Source: Methanogenium sp. S4BF (GTDB taxonomy: Archaea > Halobacteriota > Methanomicrobia > Methanomicrobiales > Methanomicrobiaceae). Taken from it: a stretch of 64,000 nt of DNA. Shown here in pieces: positions 35,500-43,083 of the stretch. Position 1 is the stretch's first letter. Every line of letters begins with the position of its first letter. A program made the position numbers and the translations under genes. The DNA lies in NCBI RefSeq assembly GCF_029633965.1, contig NZ_CP091277.1, positions 682,001 through 746,000 on the forward strand. The letters run 5' to 3'. The notes under the pieces were generated by a model that saw nothing but the letters and a program-made list of their open reading frames with translations, searched no databases and was not told the DNA's origin.

Positions 35500-35545
35500 A
35501 GTTATGATGACCATTTCTTTTTTGGAAGGTATAAATACTCTAATG
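35500..35545 (-). promoter_or_regulatory. Archaellin 1 promoter
   Basis: The minus strand carries GTATTTATACC at about 35530-35540, with transcription start expected near 35508. A GGGGGTAT element just before the ATG could serve as ribosome site. Confidence 0.5.
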
Positions 35546-35610
35546 AGATCGACCTGATGAAAATCTTCAATACAACAGGAAGAAAGAATGCCCTAAAAAC
35601 TGCGCAATGA

Positions 35611-35623
35611 GAAGAAAAAAAGA
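35611..35623 (-). terminator. T-rich tract after archaellin 2
   Basis: The minus strand has ATCTTTTTTTCTTC immediately after the archaellin 2 stop, a likely oligo-T terminator that may be leaky into archaellin 1. Confidence 0.45.
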
Positions 35624-36202
35624 TTAGTAGAGAAGATTTACTGCATTAATCTTAGCTGGGATTGTTCTTTTTAGACCAAAAGATGCTCCGGTGGATGGTC
35701 TAATTTCAAGATTAAATTCCTGGTTTTCTACCAGTGCTACTTTTGGCTTGGCAAGAATTGTAAATTTATCTTCACCTTCTAAAAGCACATCACTAGTAGT
35801 AGCACCTTCAAAGATACTCCAGTTTCCGGTCCCTGGATTGGTTGTACTCACCAGAGTTGGAGACTTATTAAGAATGTCAACATTGGCACTGGTAGCAAAT
35901 ACCATCTGCACCGTGCTGAAGTCAACCGGCGATCCACCTGCTGCAAGACCAAGAGTGAATCGAATCATATCAACTTTAGTTGCACTTGCAGTATCAAGCC
36001 CATACACATCGCCAATAACTTCCATACTGGATGATGCCATTTCAACACCGGTATAGACAACTTCCTGTGATTTCTGTGTGGTGAAGAAACCGGCGCCGAG
36101 TACTACGTATGAGAATACTGCGGCGACCACAACGAATGCAATGAGCACAATTGCGGCCTCCAGACCGGTGAACCCTTCATCACGGTTCATTATTTTCTGC
36201 AT
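35624..36202 (-). CDS. arlB: Archaellin 2
   Basis: This is the second archaellum filament subunit, 192 residues, with the same prepilin-like N-terminus (MNRDEG before FTGLEAAIVLIAF). A strong ribosome site (AAAGGAGGC, 36208-36216) is spaced for the ATG at 36202 rather than the ATG four codons later. Sequons NWS and NKS are present. The variable middle (residues ~70-140) differs from archaellin 1 and is more AT-rich. The first position in the cluster and strong signals suggest it is the major subunit; that is inference. Confidence 0.95.
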   Translation of the reverse strand: MQKIMNRDEGFTGLEAAIVLIAFVVVAAVFSYVVLGAGFFTTQKSQEVVYTGVEMASSSMEVIGDVYGLDTASATKVDMIRFTLGLAAGGSPVDFSTVQMVFATSANVDILNKSPTLVSTTNPGTGNWSIFEGATTSDVLLEGEDKFTILAKPKVALVENQEFNLEIRPSTGASFGLKRTIPAKINAVNLLY

Positions 36203-36235
36203 TTTTTGCCTCCTTTCTGTTGTTCATCGGAATGA

Positions 36236-36280
36236 TGATTAACAAAGTATATCTCGCAGGTCCAATATATATAAGTTTTG
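36236..36280 (-). promoter_or_regulatory. Archaellin 2 promoter
   Basis: The minus strand reads CTTATATATATTGG at about 36264-36277, an unusually strong TATA element. Transcription start would fall near 36240, giving a leader of about 38 nt that includes the AAAGGAGGC ribosome site. Confidence 0.55.
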
Positions 36281-36457
36281 TATATATCCTGCTTTTCACC
36301 CCATTATTCTGCCCTATATTTAAACGAACAGGGTAATTGCAAGACTCATCTGCCTATCAGTCACGGTATGCTCCTTAGACTCCATTGGCACATATCACCC
36401 GCCTTCCGGAGAGTTATATCCAATATGCTTTAATGCACACATGTCCATTATTTTAGC

Positions 36458-37123
36458 ATGGATAAGAAGGATCTGGCATTCTTTGGAGCGGCGATTGTCA
36501 TTGTCATCGTCGTTGCCCTCATTGGGAAACCTCTCATGATGGGCGAACCAATACCATTTCTGCCATCAGCGGAACCTTCCGTCAACCCCAATGAACCCCT
36601 CCCCATTCCGGCCGTCCTTCCTACAAGAACTCCCAAAGTGACCGAGACACCGGTTCCGACGCCCACACCAGTCTGGGACGGAGAAGTGAAAACGGTCAGT
36701 TATGTCGATCCGTCAACATACAATATCGAGACGCCGGAAAAGCTCGTCATGGGCGAGCAGCCGGCCCCCTACCAGCAAAATCGTACGATGACTACCTACG
36801 CAGTCATTCAGGGCGAGGCAAGCGGCGTCACAGAAATTGTTGCCATCCCGTCCGGATACTGGGAGATGCATATTACATTTGATCCATGGACGGACAGTCC
36901 CATCAACTCATATCTTGAATTCCAGATCCGGAATGCTGAGGACAGGTCTGATTATCAGACATTCAATTCCGTTGATGAAGGCCCCCGTGTATCCAAGGAG
37001 GCGGGAGGACAGAACATGTGGGTTATCGAGCGGTACGAAGCCGGCAGCTTTTATTTCGTCATTAACGAACAGCTGCTGAAATCATATACCATAGAGATCC
37101 TGATTCCAAAAACGGACATATAA
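36458..37123 (+). CDS. Membrane-anchored extracytoplasmic protein with Pro/Thr linker
   Basis: I do not recognise the family beyond its architecture. The 221-residue protein starts with a short basic N-terminus and one membrane helix (DLAFFGAAIVIVIVVALIG). A Pro/Thr/Val-rich linker follows (TRTPKVTETPVPTPTPVW, residues ~48-70), then a beta-rich outer domain of ~145 residues (IPSGYWEMHITFDPWTD; SYLEFQIRN; FYFVINEQLLKSYTIEI). One sequon, NRT, is present. This layout is common for methanogen surface proteins. It is separated from the archaellin promoter by about 180 bp and is on the opposite strand. Confidence 0.82.
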   Translation: MDKKDLAFFGAAIVIVIVVALIGKPLMMGEPIPFLPSAEPSVNPNEPLPIPAVLPTRTPKVTETPVPTPTPVWDGEVKTVSYVDPSTYNIETPEKLVMGEQPAPYQQNRTMTTYAVIQGEASGVTEIVAIPSGYWEMHITFDPWTDSPINSYLEFQIRNAEDRSDYQTFNSVDEGPRVSKEAGGQNMWVIERYEAGSFYFVINEQLLKSYTIEILIPKTDI

Positions 37124-37188
37124 TATATGTCCATTTTACGGGACCATAAGGGATAAACTTAAATAAACCACGACAAATGAAAGAGGCC

Positions 37189-37216
37189 GGATAATCCGGA
37201 TTCTTCCGGACTATCC
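37189..37216. terminator. Hairpin between convergent genes
   Basis: GGATA-A-TCCGG pairs with CCGGA-C-TATCC around a short ATTCTT loop. It covers the agmatinase stop codon and lies 66 nt after the surface-protein gene, so it may end transcription from both sides. A T-run follows on the plus strand at 37221-37226. Confidence 0.5.
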
Positions 37217-38065
37217 CTGATTTTTTATCCGGTGACCTGCAATAAACTCACGTACGAGTTTTGCTGCCACTGCCGCCGTCTGCCCTGCATCAATGGGACA
37301 TACTTCCATGTAATCAAACGCCTCTGCAAGCGGTCCGATTGTTCTGATGACATCCCGGACATCAAAAGGGGTTATTCCAAACGGCTCCGGGGTGCCGAGG
37401 CCGGGAGTAAGACAACAGTCGATAGCATCCGCATCGATGGACAGGTATACACTCCTTCCATTGATCTTTTCAACAATTTCTTTCAGAATATCGGTAATTC
37501 CCCGTTCACGGACATAGTCAGCGGAGTAGAGATTCAGGTTTTGTGCGAAGGCAAACTCTTCTTCGGTTCCGCTTCGCGCACCGATAATGAAGATCTCTTT
37601 TGCCCCTGCTTCTGAAACCCTGCGGGTGATGCATGCATGATTATAAGGGGTATTCCCAAATTCATCCCGCAGGTCAAGATGCGCATCACAGACCACAAAA
37701 CATTCAGAACGAAATGCCCGGTACGCGCCAAGGGTGATGCTATGCTCCCCTCCCAGTAGAACAGGAATTTTCCCGTCTGCTGCAATCTCAGCAGTGATCT
37801 CAAAAACTGCATCAACGACATCCTCAGGAAGCGAGGGGACTTCCAGATTGCCGAGATCATGAATTTCTGCTTCGCTCAGCGAATATTGATATTCAGGGAG
37901 ATACTGTTCAAAATTATAACTGACCTTCCGTATTGCATCCGGACCATGCCGCGTGCCTGCTGCAAATGATGTGGTACCGTCATAGGGCACCCCGAAAATA
38001 ACATACCGTGCATCTTCATACGGGGTTTCGGCATCCGCAAAAAGATTGTTGGTAAAATATTGCAT
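37211..38065 (-). CDS. speB: Agmatinase
   Basis: The enzyme hydrolyses agmatine to putrescine and urea, part of archaeal polyamine synthesis. The 284 residues have the ureohydrolase metal sites: His in LLGGEHSITLG, DAHLDLRD (residues ~138-145) and SIDADAID (near 223), followed by PEPFGIT. The family consensus SIDxDxxDPxxxPG appears here as DAIDCCLTPG, so a Pro is replaced by Cys. It is located 15 nt downstream of aIF5A, a conserved archaeal pairing that fits agmatine/spermidine-derived deoxyhypusine on aIF5A. Confidence 0.95.
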   Translation of the reverse strand: MQYFTNNLFADAETPYEDARYVIFGVPYDGTTSFAAGTRHGPDAIRKVSYNFEQYLPEYQYSLSEAEIHDLGNLEVPSLPEDVVDAVFEITAEIAADGKIPVLLGGEHSITLGAYRAFRSECFVVCDAHLDLRDEFGNTPYNHACITRRVSEAGAKEIFIIGARSGTEEEFAFAQNLNLYSADYVRERGITDILKEIVEKINGRSVYLSIDADAIDCCLTPGLGTPEPFGITPFDVRDVIRTIGPLAEAFDYMEVCPIDAGQTAAVAAKLVREFIAGHRIKNQG

Positions 38066-38080
38066 GTTGGATATCAGGCT

Positions 38081-38464
38081 TTAGATATCGAGTTTGCGCT
38101 TTCCCAGTGATGCAATGATGGGGATCTCCGCTCCTGCTTCAATGCTTTTGAGCTGTTCGTCAGTGACGTCAAGGTCAAACATTTCGTAGTCCTTGATATC
38201 CATGAACTGAACGGTATTGCCTGCGATGGAGATAACCTGCGCGCTTTTCCGCTCGACGATGGGGACATAGGTTTTTGCTGATACCGGCTGAACAATCGAG
38301 CGCTTCATCCCGTCAAAGATGCCGACGACATCAATTCGTGCCTTTGCGGCGCCGTGTTTTCCGGGTTTTGATGTTGCAATTGAAAGAATCTTGCAGGGTT
38401 CATCATCAACAACTACATATCTGCCTTCTTTCAGTTTTCCTATTTCGGTCTGTTGTTTACTCAT
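38081..38464 (-). CDS. Translation initiation factor aIF5A
   Basis: This is an EF-P/eIF5A homologue that relieves ribosome stalling. The 127 residues from ATG 38464 contain the modification loop SKPGKHGAAKARID with the deoxyhypusine/hypusine Lys in PGKHG, followed by the OB domain (FMDIKDYEMFDLDV). The frame is open farther upstream, but that part covers the divergent IMPase gene and lacks similarity. Its neighbour agmatinase supplies polyamine precursor. Confidence 0.97.
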   Translation of the reverse strand: MSKQQTEIGKLKEGRYVVVDDEPCKILSIATSKPGKHGAAKARIDVVGIFDGMKRSIVQPVSAKTYVPIVERKSAQVISIAGNTVQFMDIKDYEMFDLDVTDEQLKSIEAGAEIPIIASLGKRKLDI

Positions 38465-38543
38465 GATGATCAATCTCGGAATAGATATCTCGGTAAAATT
38501 AAATAAATACAATGGTAATGTCCACGTAATAACAGGTTCAGGT

Positions 38544-39329
38544 ATGAGTTTTTTTTCACTATTCGACGAGATTACGTCAGCAGTATCAGATGCCATCACC
38601 GATATTGCAGGTACACCGGATGCCGGAATAATTGTTGAAATGGGAGCAGACGGTACACCGACAAAGGCAATTGACAAAATTGCAGAAGATGTCATTCTCT
38701 CCTCTCTTCGTACCGCTGAAGCATGCGGCGAGGTTATCAGTGAAGAAGCAGGCAGATGCCGTGTCTCTGATGCAGACGGCATCATCATTCTTGACCCGAT
38801 AGATGGCACCTATAACGCAATCCATGGAATTCCCTATTATGCAATCTCTGCAGGATATATGGAAAATGGGGAGGTTATTGCTGCATATATCAGCAATCTG
38901 GGATTTCACGAGGTATTTACCGCTGAGAAAAATGGTGGTGCCTTTCTGAACAGAAAACCCATACGGGTCTCTGCTGTTGACACGCTTGATACCGCCACGT
39001 TCAGTCTGTATGGTAAGCGGCACCATATCGATTCGGTGATGGAGATCGCAGGTACTGTCAGGCGGTGGCGCCATCTTGGTGCGTCTGCCCTCGAACTTGC
39101 CTATATCGGATGCGGAAGAATCGATGGGTTTGTCGATATGCGCGGAACGCTCAGATATACCGATGCAGCCGCAGGCATGCTAATATGCGAGGAGGCAGGC
39201 GGCAGGGTTACCTCTGCCGTGGGTGAACCGGTCGCATTCTCTGAAGACGTCAGAGAGGGGAGAACGCTGGTCGCTACCAACGGGTTATTGCAGGACGAAA
39301 TTATCCGCTGCCTGGAGCACTCTGCATGA
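38544..39329 (+). CDS. IMPase/FBPase-like phosphatase (archaeal bifunctional family)
   Basis: This is a Mg-dependent phosphatase of the inositol monophosphatase superfamily; archaeal members act on fructose-1,6-bisphosphate, inositol phosphate or NADP. The metal sites are SEEAG (near residue 73), LDPIDGTYNAIHGIP (near 90) and the C-terminal TDAAAGMLICEEAGG. The product is 261 residues from ATG 38544, preceded by CAGGTATG. A longer in-frame start at 38463 is possible but overlaps the aIF5A start. It overlaps NAD kinase by 4 nt. Confidence 0.92.
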   Translation: MSFFSLFDEITSAVSDAITDIAGTPDAGIIVEMGADGTPTKAIDKIAEDVILSSLRTAEACGEVISEEAGRCRVSDADGIIILDPIDGTYNAIHGIPYYAISAGYMENGEVIAAYISNLGFHEVFTAEKNGGAFLNRKPIRVSAVDTLDTATFSLYGKRHHIDSVMEIAGTVRRWRHLGASALELAYIGCGRIDGFVDMRGTLRYTDAAAGMLICEEAGGRVTSAVGEPVAFSEDVREGRTLVATNGLLQDEIIRCLEHSA

Positions 39330-40141
39330 AGATCAAAATTATTCCGCGTCCGGATGATGTCCGTGCTGTCAGGTATGCACGAGAGCTTGGGGTAAAATTT
39401 CTAAATGATGGTCAGACGATCTGGTTTGAACAGGGGAACCCACTCAATGAGTCATTCCACCTGTCTCCCCTGACGGATGCGGATGCCGATATTGCCGTTG
39501 TTATCGGAGGAGATGGATCGGTTCTTCATGCAGTGCAGTCGATGAAGCCCCAGGTGCCTCTCGTCGGCATCAATTTTGGGAGGGTGGGGTTCCTTGCAGA
39601 CCTTGAATCCGATGAGGCATACGCGTTTATCGCACAGTTGCACCCGGAAACCATGGAAACCGAAGCCCGAATGCGCGTGGAAATTTCTGTGGATGGAAAA
39701 ATATGCGGCTGTGCACTCAATGAGGCTGTTATTGTCACAGAACGTCCGGCAAAAATGCTTCAGTTTTCCATCATTGTAGATGGCATCCCGGTGGAGGAAT
39801 TCCGTTCCGACGGACTCATCATCAGTACACCCACCGGGTCAACCGCATATGCAATGAGTGCCGGAGGCCCGATTGTTGACCCGAAAGTGAAAGGCTTTCT
39901 GCTCGTTCCCCTGGCACCGTTTATGCTCTCTTCGCGCCCCCATCTCATTTCAAGCGAACGCAACCTCGCGGTTCAGCTGGATAGCGATAAACCGGCAAGC
40001 CTTGTGATTGACGGCCAGTATGCAGGAGAATTGCATAATGAATCCCTGATTACCGTTACCGCATCCCCGGAACCGGCACTCTTCATCAATGTCAGGAAAA
40101 ATTTCTTCACGAAAGTGGACCGGAAACTCAGGACGTTATAG
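39326..40141 (+). CDS. nadK: NAD kinase
   Basis: The enzyme phosphorylates NAD to NADP. The 271 residues show the GGDGS motif (VVIGGDGSVLHAV, near residue 60), NFGRVGFLADL, LNEAVIVTER and the conserved SDGLIISTPTGSTAYAMSAG segment; the DGQ of LVIDGQYAGE closes the site. It is translationally coupled to the upstream IMPase-like phosphatase, the same pair that is fused in Methanocaldococcus MJ0917. Confidence 0.96.
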   Translation: MKIKIIPRPDDVRAVRYARELGVKFLNDGQTIWFEQGNPLNESFHLSPLTDADADIAVVIGGDGSVLHAVQSMKPQVPLVGINFGRVGFLADLESDEAYAFIAQLHPETMETEARMRVEISVDGKICGCALNEAVIVTERPAKMLQFSIIVDGIPVEEFRSDGLIISTPTGSTAYAMSAGGPIVDPKVKGFLLVPLAPFMLSSRPHLISSERNLAVQLDSDKPASLVIDGQYAGELHNESLITVTASPEPALFINVRKNFFTKVDRKLRTL

Positions 40142-40236
40142 CGATACCAGAGTCTTTCTCCCTTTTTTTGTCAGTGACATAATATTTATCATTCTCCCGA
40201 CTGATGTGAGACTGTATTGGAATAGCTGGTGAAACA

Positions 40237-40965
40237 ATGATCGATGAAAACAAAATGGACCTTAATTATCAGGAAATTGCAGATGCATTTAAGATGGCCG
40301 GTATATCCGGTTCCCCTGTCGCGGTGAAATTTGCAAAAACCGAAGAGGGGATTCCTGATGGCGTGGAGGAGATCTCAGAAGCCGTCCGTCACTGTAAGAT
40401 GGTAAGTATGGCACGGACCGAGGGGAGCATTCTCTTTGCACGTGCAGACAAGCACCAGTGTATGGGTGGTGCATGGGCCCTTGGCCTGAGGGAACTCTCT
40501 CCCACCCTGAAATCCGGCGAATTTTATTTCAAACTGGGCAAATTTGCATCCTGGGCCGGATGCATGCGGACGATTGACTCGGTGCCTCATGTCCATCCGC
40601 CGGGTGGTGAGGAAGTCAGCACCTATGCAACCGTCTATGCACCTCTGGAGAAAACACCCTTTGACCCGCATGTTGTCATCATCATGGCACAGCCTCTCGT
40701 CATGCTGAAGATTGCGCAGGCAGTTCTTTACAAAACCGGCGGGCGCATCCATACCAATATGTCGGGAATACAGTCAGTGTGTGCAGACACCTGCGCCTAT
40801 CCGTACATGTCCGGTGAAGTAAATTTTTCACTCGGATGCGATGGATCACGAAAGTTTTCGGGCATTGCTGACGACCTGATGGTAATGGGAATCCCTGCCG
40901 AACTGATAAAAGATGTTGCAGATGCCTTACCGGTAATTCTGGGTGCTGCAGGTTCAAAGAAATAA
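40237..40965 (+). CDS. DUF169 family protein
   Basis: This 242-residue protein resembles the DUF169 family, which is of unknown function and frequent in methanogens. Seen features are conserved cysteines at RHCKMVSMAR, KHQCMGGAWALGL, SWAGCMRTI, SVCADTCAYPY and SLGCDGSRK, suggesting a metal or cluster site. The early GSPVAVKF and the VVIIMAQPLVMLKIAQAV core also fit. The start is ATG 40237 (alternative 40255). It is not coupled to its neighbours. Confidence 0.85.
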   Translation: MIDENKMDLNYQEIADAFKMAGISGSPVAVKFAKTEEGIPDGVEEISEAVRHCKMVSMARTEGSILFARADKHQCMGGAWALGLRELSPTLKSGEFYFKLGKFASWAGCMRTIDSVPHVHPPGGEEVSTYATVYAPLEKTPFDPHVVIIMAQPLVMLKIAQAVLYKTGGRIHTNMSGIQSVCADTCAYPYMSGEVNFSLGCDGSRKFSGIADDLMVMGIPAELIKDVADALPVILGAAGSKK

Positions 40966-41030
40966 GGATGAAACGGCCAGGTTTCAGACTTCTGATGAGA
41001 GATCACGATGTGATTTCTCTCCAGAATACA

Positions 41031-41483
41031 TCATTCTTTTTTTATCGTGCTCAGAATTCGTTCACATGCATCTTCTACTGCCCGCTCCATTTCAGGACTC
41101 ATCGAATCAGAGAACTCTTCAACTGTCCCTGCCTCTATCCCAATAATTGTTATCTGCGGACAGATACCCAGTTCTTCAGCAATATTTACTGCATCAAGCA
41201 CCCCGATATCAGATAACGAGAGCGGGAAAAATTCGTTGGAGGGCGGTTTTGAAAAGACCATAATCTCTCCGATATGCGTCCCATATCCTGTTGTTGCATC
41301 GACCAGAATGATGTGGTCATATCCTTCCATCATCGGGATCAGGCCCAGTCCGCCAACACCACCCTCAATGACATCTATCTCCGGATGGATTTCATGCAGC
41401 ATGTCAATGACACGGACACCTACCGCATCGTTTCCCATCAATGGGTTGCCACAGCCGATCACCCGCACACGTTTATTGCTCAT
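41031..41483 (-). CDS. Hydrogenase maturation protease
   Basis: This endopeptidase removes the C-terminal tail of [NiFe] hydrogenase large subunits after nickel insertion. The 150 residues start with the family signature VIGCGNPLMGNDAVGVRVID, including the metal-binding Asp of GNDAVG, and continue with IEGGVGGLGLI and IILVDATTGYG (second acidic ligand). It could serve an F420-reducing or energy-converting hydrogenase; no hydrogenase genes are in the window. It is divergent from the ACT gene. Confidence 0.93.
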   Translation of the reverse strand: MSNKRVRVIGCGNPLMGNDAVGVRVIDMLHEIHPEIDVIEGGVGGLGLIPMMEGYDHIILVDATTGYGTHIGEIMVFSKPPSNEFFPLSLSDIGVLDAVNIAEELGICPQITIIGIEAGTVEEFSDSMSPEMERAVEDACERILSTIKKE

Positions 41484-41583
41484 CTAAATCTTCCTGATGA
41501 TTCCGGCACCCACCGAATTTGAAAACAACTCTCCATCCAATAGTATAATGCTTATCCCTTTTGGCGTTCAACAGAAAGAACAA

Positions 41584-41590
41584 GAGGGAG
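41584..41590 (+). promoter_or_regulatory. Ribosome site deciding a TTG start
   Basis: GAGGGAG ends 6 nt before TTG 41597 but 18 nt before the first ATG (41609), favouring initiation at TTG for the ACT-domain gene. Confidence 0.5.
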
Positions 41591-41596
41591 ATATAA

Positions 41597-42097
41597 TTGC
41601 AGGTTTCAATGAAACTGGAAATGAAAGATTCACCCGGACAGCTGGTCTCTGTTATACAGCCAATATCAGATATTGGTGGCAATATACTCTCGGTTATTCA
41701 TGAACGGGACCCCGAAGCCGGGGGGGATCTTCTTGATGTACAAATCATGTGTGAGATCCCGGAAGGTTCCCTTGAAACCCTGCTTTCAGGATTCAGGACA
41801 CAGGGAGTCAATGTGCTGCGTGTCGGTGAAGAGCGGTTTCTGGTACGCCGATCAGTGATTCTCATTGGCCATCTGATTCACACCGATATCAGTGACACCA
41901 TCGACACAATTGATTCGACAGGCTATGCCGAAGTGCATGAACTTTCCATGGTGATGCCTGCAATCAATGAACCTTCATCGGCCAAAATGACCATTAAATC
42001 CGACTGTCTGAAGGATATCAACCGGGCACTGGCAATCCTCCGTGATGTGGCACGGGCGAAAGGATTTTTAATTATCGAACCGCTGGAGGGGAACTGA
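41597..42097 (+). CDS. ACT domain protein associated with homoserine dehydrogenase
   Basis: This is a predicted amino-acid-binding regulatory protein of 166 residues. The N-terminal ACT domain (residues ~4-78) opens MKLEMKDSPGQLVSVIQPIS and contains GGNILSVIHERDP, with the ligand loop Gly/Asp residues. The C-terminal half (VILIGHLIHTDISDTIDTID) looks like a second, divergent ACT-like unit. The stop overlaps the hom start (TGATG), so it is made in step with the enzyme. It is probably the allosteric subunit responding to Thr or Met; the ligand is inferred. Confidence 0.88.
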   Translation: MQVSMKLEMKDSPGQLVSVIQPISDIGGNILSVIHERDPEAGGDLLDVQIMCEIPEGSLETLLSGFRTQGVNVLRVGEERFLVRRSVILIGHLIHTDISDTIDTIDSTGYAEVHELSMVMPAINEPSSAKMTIKSDCLKDINRALAILRDVARAKGFLIIEPLEGN

Positions 42098-43083
42098 TGC
42101 GCATTGCAATCATTGGATTCGGTTCTGTCGGCAGAGGGGTTGCAGAGGTAATCGCCGCGAAGAATACCGGCCTGATTGTTACCGCGGTTGCAGACTCCAG
42201 AAGCGGGGCAATTGATGCGTCCGGACTGGATATTGCCGCCGTTCTCAGCAATAAAAAGGAAACCGGCATGTGCGGCACTCCTGATATCACTGTTTCTGAC
42301 ATCCTTTCTTCAGATGCCTACGATGTTCTGGTCGAGGTTTCTCCCACCAATGCTGAAACCGGTGAACCGGCATTAGGATATATCAGGGAAGCCCTTGCAG
42401 GCGGCAAACATGTTGTCACGTCAAATAAGGGCCCTGTTGCTCTCAGATTTGAGGAGCTGCATACGCTTGCCGCTGAACATAACGCTACACTCCGCTATGA
42501 GGCCACCGTATGCGGGGCAATACCCCTTATGCATACCATTGAGTGCGGCATTGCAGGAAACGAGATTTCCCGTCTCTATGGTGTCTTTAACGGAACCTGC
42601 AATTATATTCTGACCCGGATGGCAGAAGAGGGGCTTACCTACCAGCAGGCGCTCCTTGAAGCACGTGAACTCGGGTATGCCGAAGCGGATCCAACCTATG
42701 ATGTCAAGGGAATTGATGCTGCAATAAAGCTGGTCATTCTCGCAAACGCGGTGTGGGGCATGAAGAAAACCCTCGCGGATGTGGATATCATCGGCATTGA
42801 CGGCGTTACATCGGCTGCAATCGCACTGGCCGAACGGGAGGACCAGACCATCCGGCTGATCGGTGAGATTGATCCGGCCAATGGAGTACTCCGGGTGTCT
42901 CCGGGCATCATCCCGAAATCCCATCCGCTTGTTGTCCGTGATACCCTCAATGCGGTAACAATTGAAACGGATCTCGCCGGGGAGATCACGCTGATTGGAA
43001 AAGGTGCGGGTTCATCTGAGACAGCAAGCGCAGTTATTTCAGATCTGCTCTTCATTCGTGATTGCCATGGCAGGCGTGATTGA
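42097..43083 (+). CDS. hom: Homoserine dehydrogenase
   Basis: The enzyme reduces aspartate semialdehyde to homoserine in threonine/methionine synthesis. The 328 residues include the Rossmann motif IIGFGSVGRGVAEVI, the HVVTSNKGPVA loop, the family signature around GVFNGTCNYILTRMAEEG, and YAEADPTYDVKGIDAAIK with the catalytic Lys and Asp. The C-terminal ACT domain of many bacterial enzymes is absent and is supplied by the overlapping upstream gene. Confidence 0.96.
   Translation: MRIAIIGFGSVGRGVAEVIAAKNTGLIVTAVADSRSGAIDASGLDIAAVLSNKKETGMCGTPDITVSDILSSDAYDVLVEVSPTNAETGEPALGYIREALAGGKHVVTSNKGPVALRFEELHTLAAEHNATLRYEATVCGAIPLMHTIECGIAGNEISRLYGVFNGTCNYILTRMAEEGLTYQQALLEARELGYAEADPTYDVKGIDAAIKLVILANAVWGMKKTLADVDIIGIDGVTSAAIALAEREDQTIRLIGEIDPANGVLRVSPGIIPKSHPLVVRDTLNAVTIETDLAGEITLIGKGAGSSETASAVISDLLFIRDCHGRRD

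Noticed and set aside
38465-38809. N-terminal extension of aIF5A
   Set aside because: The frame is open but overlaps the divergent phosphatase gene, and aIF5A is complete from 38464.
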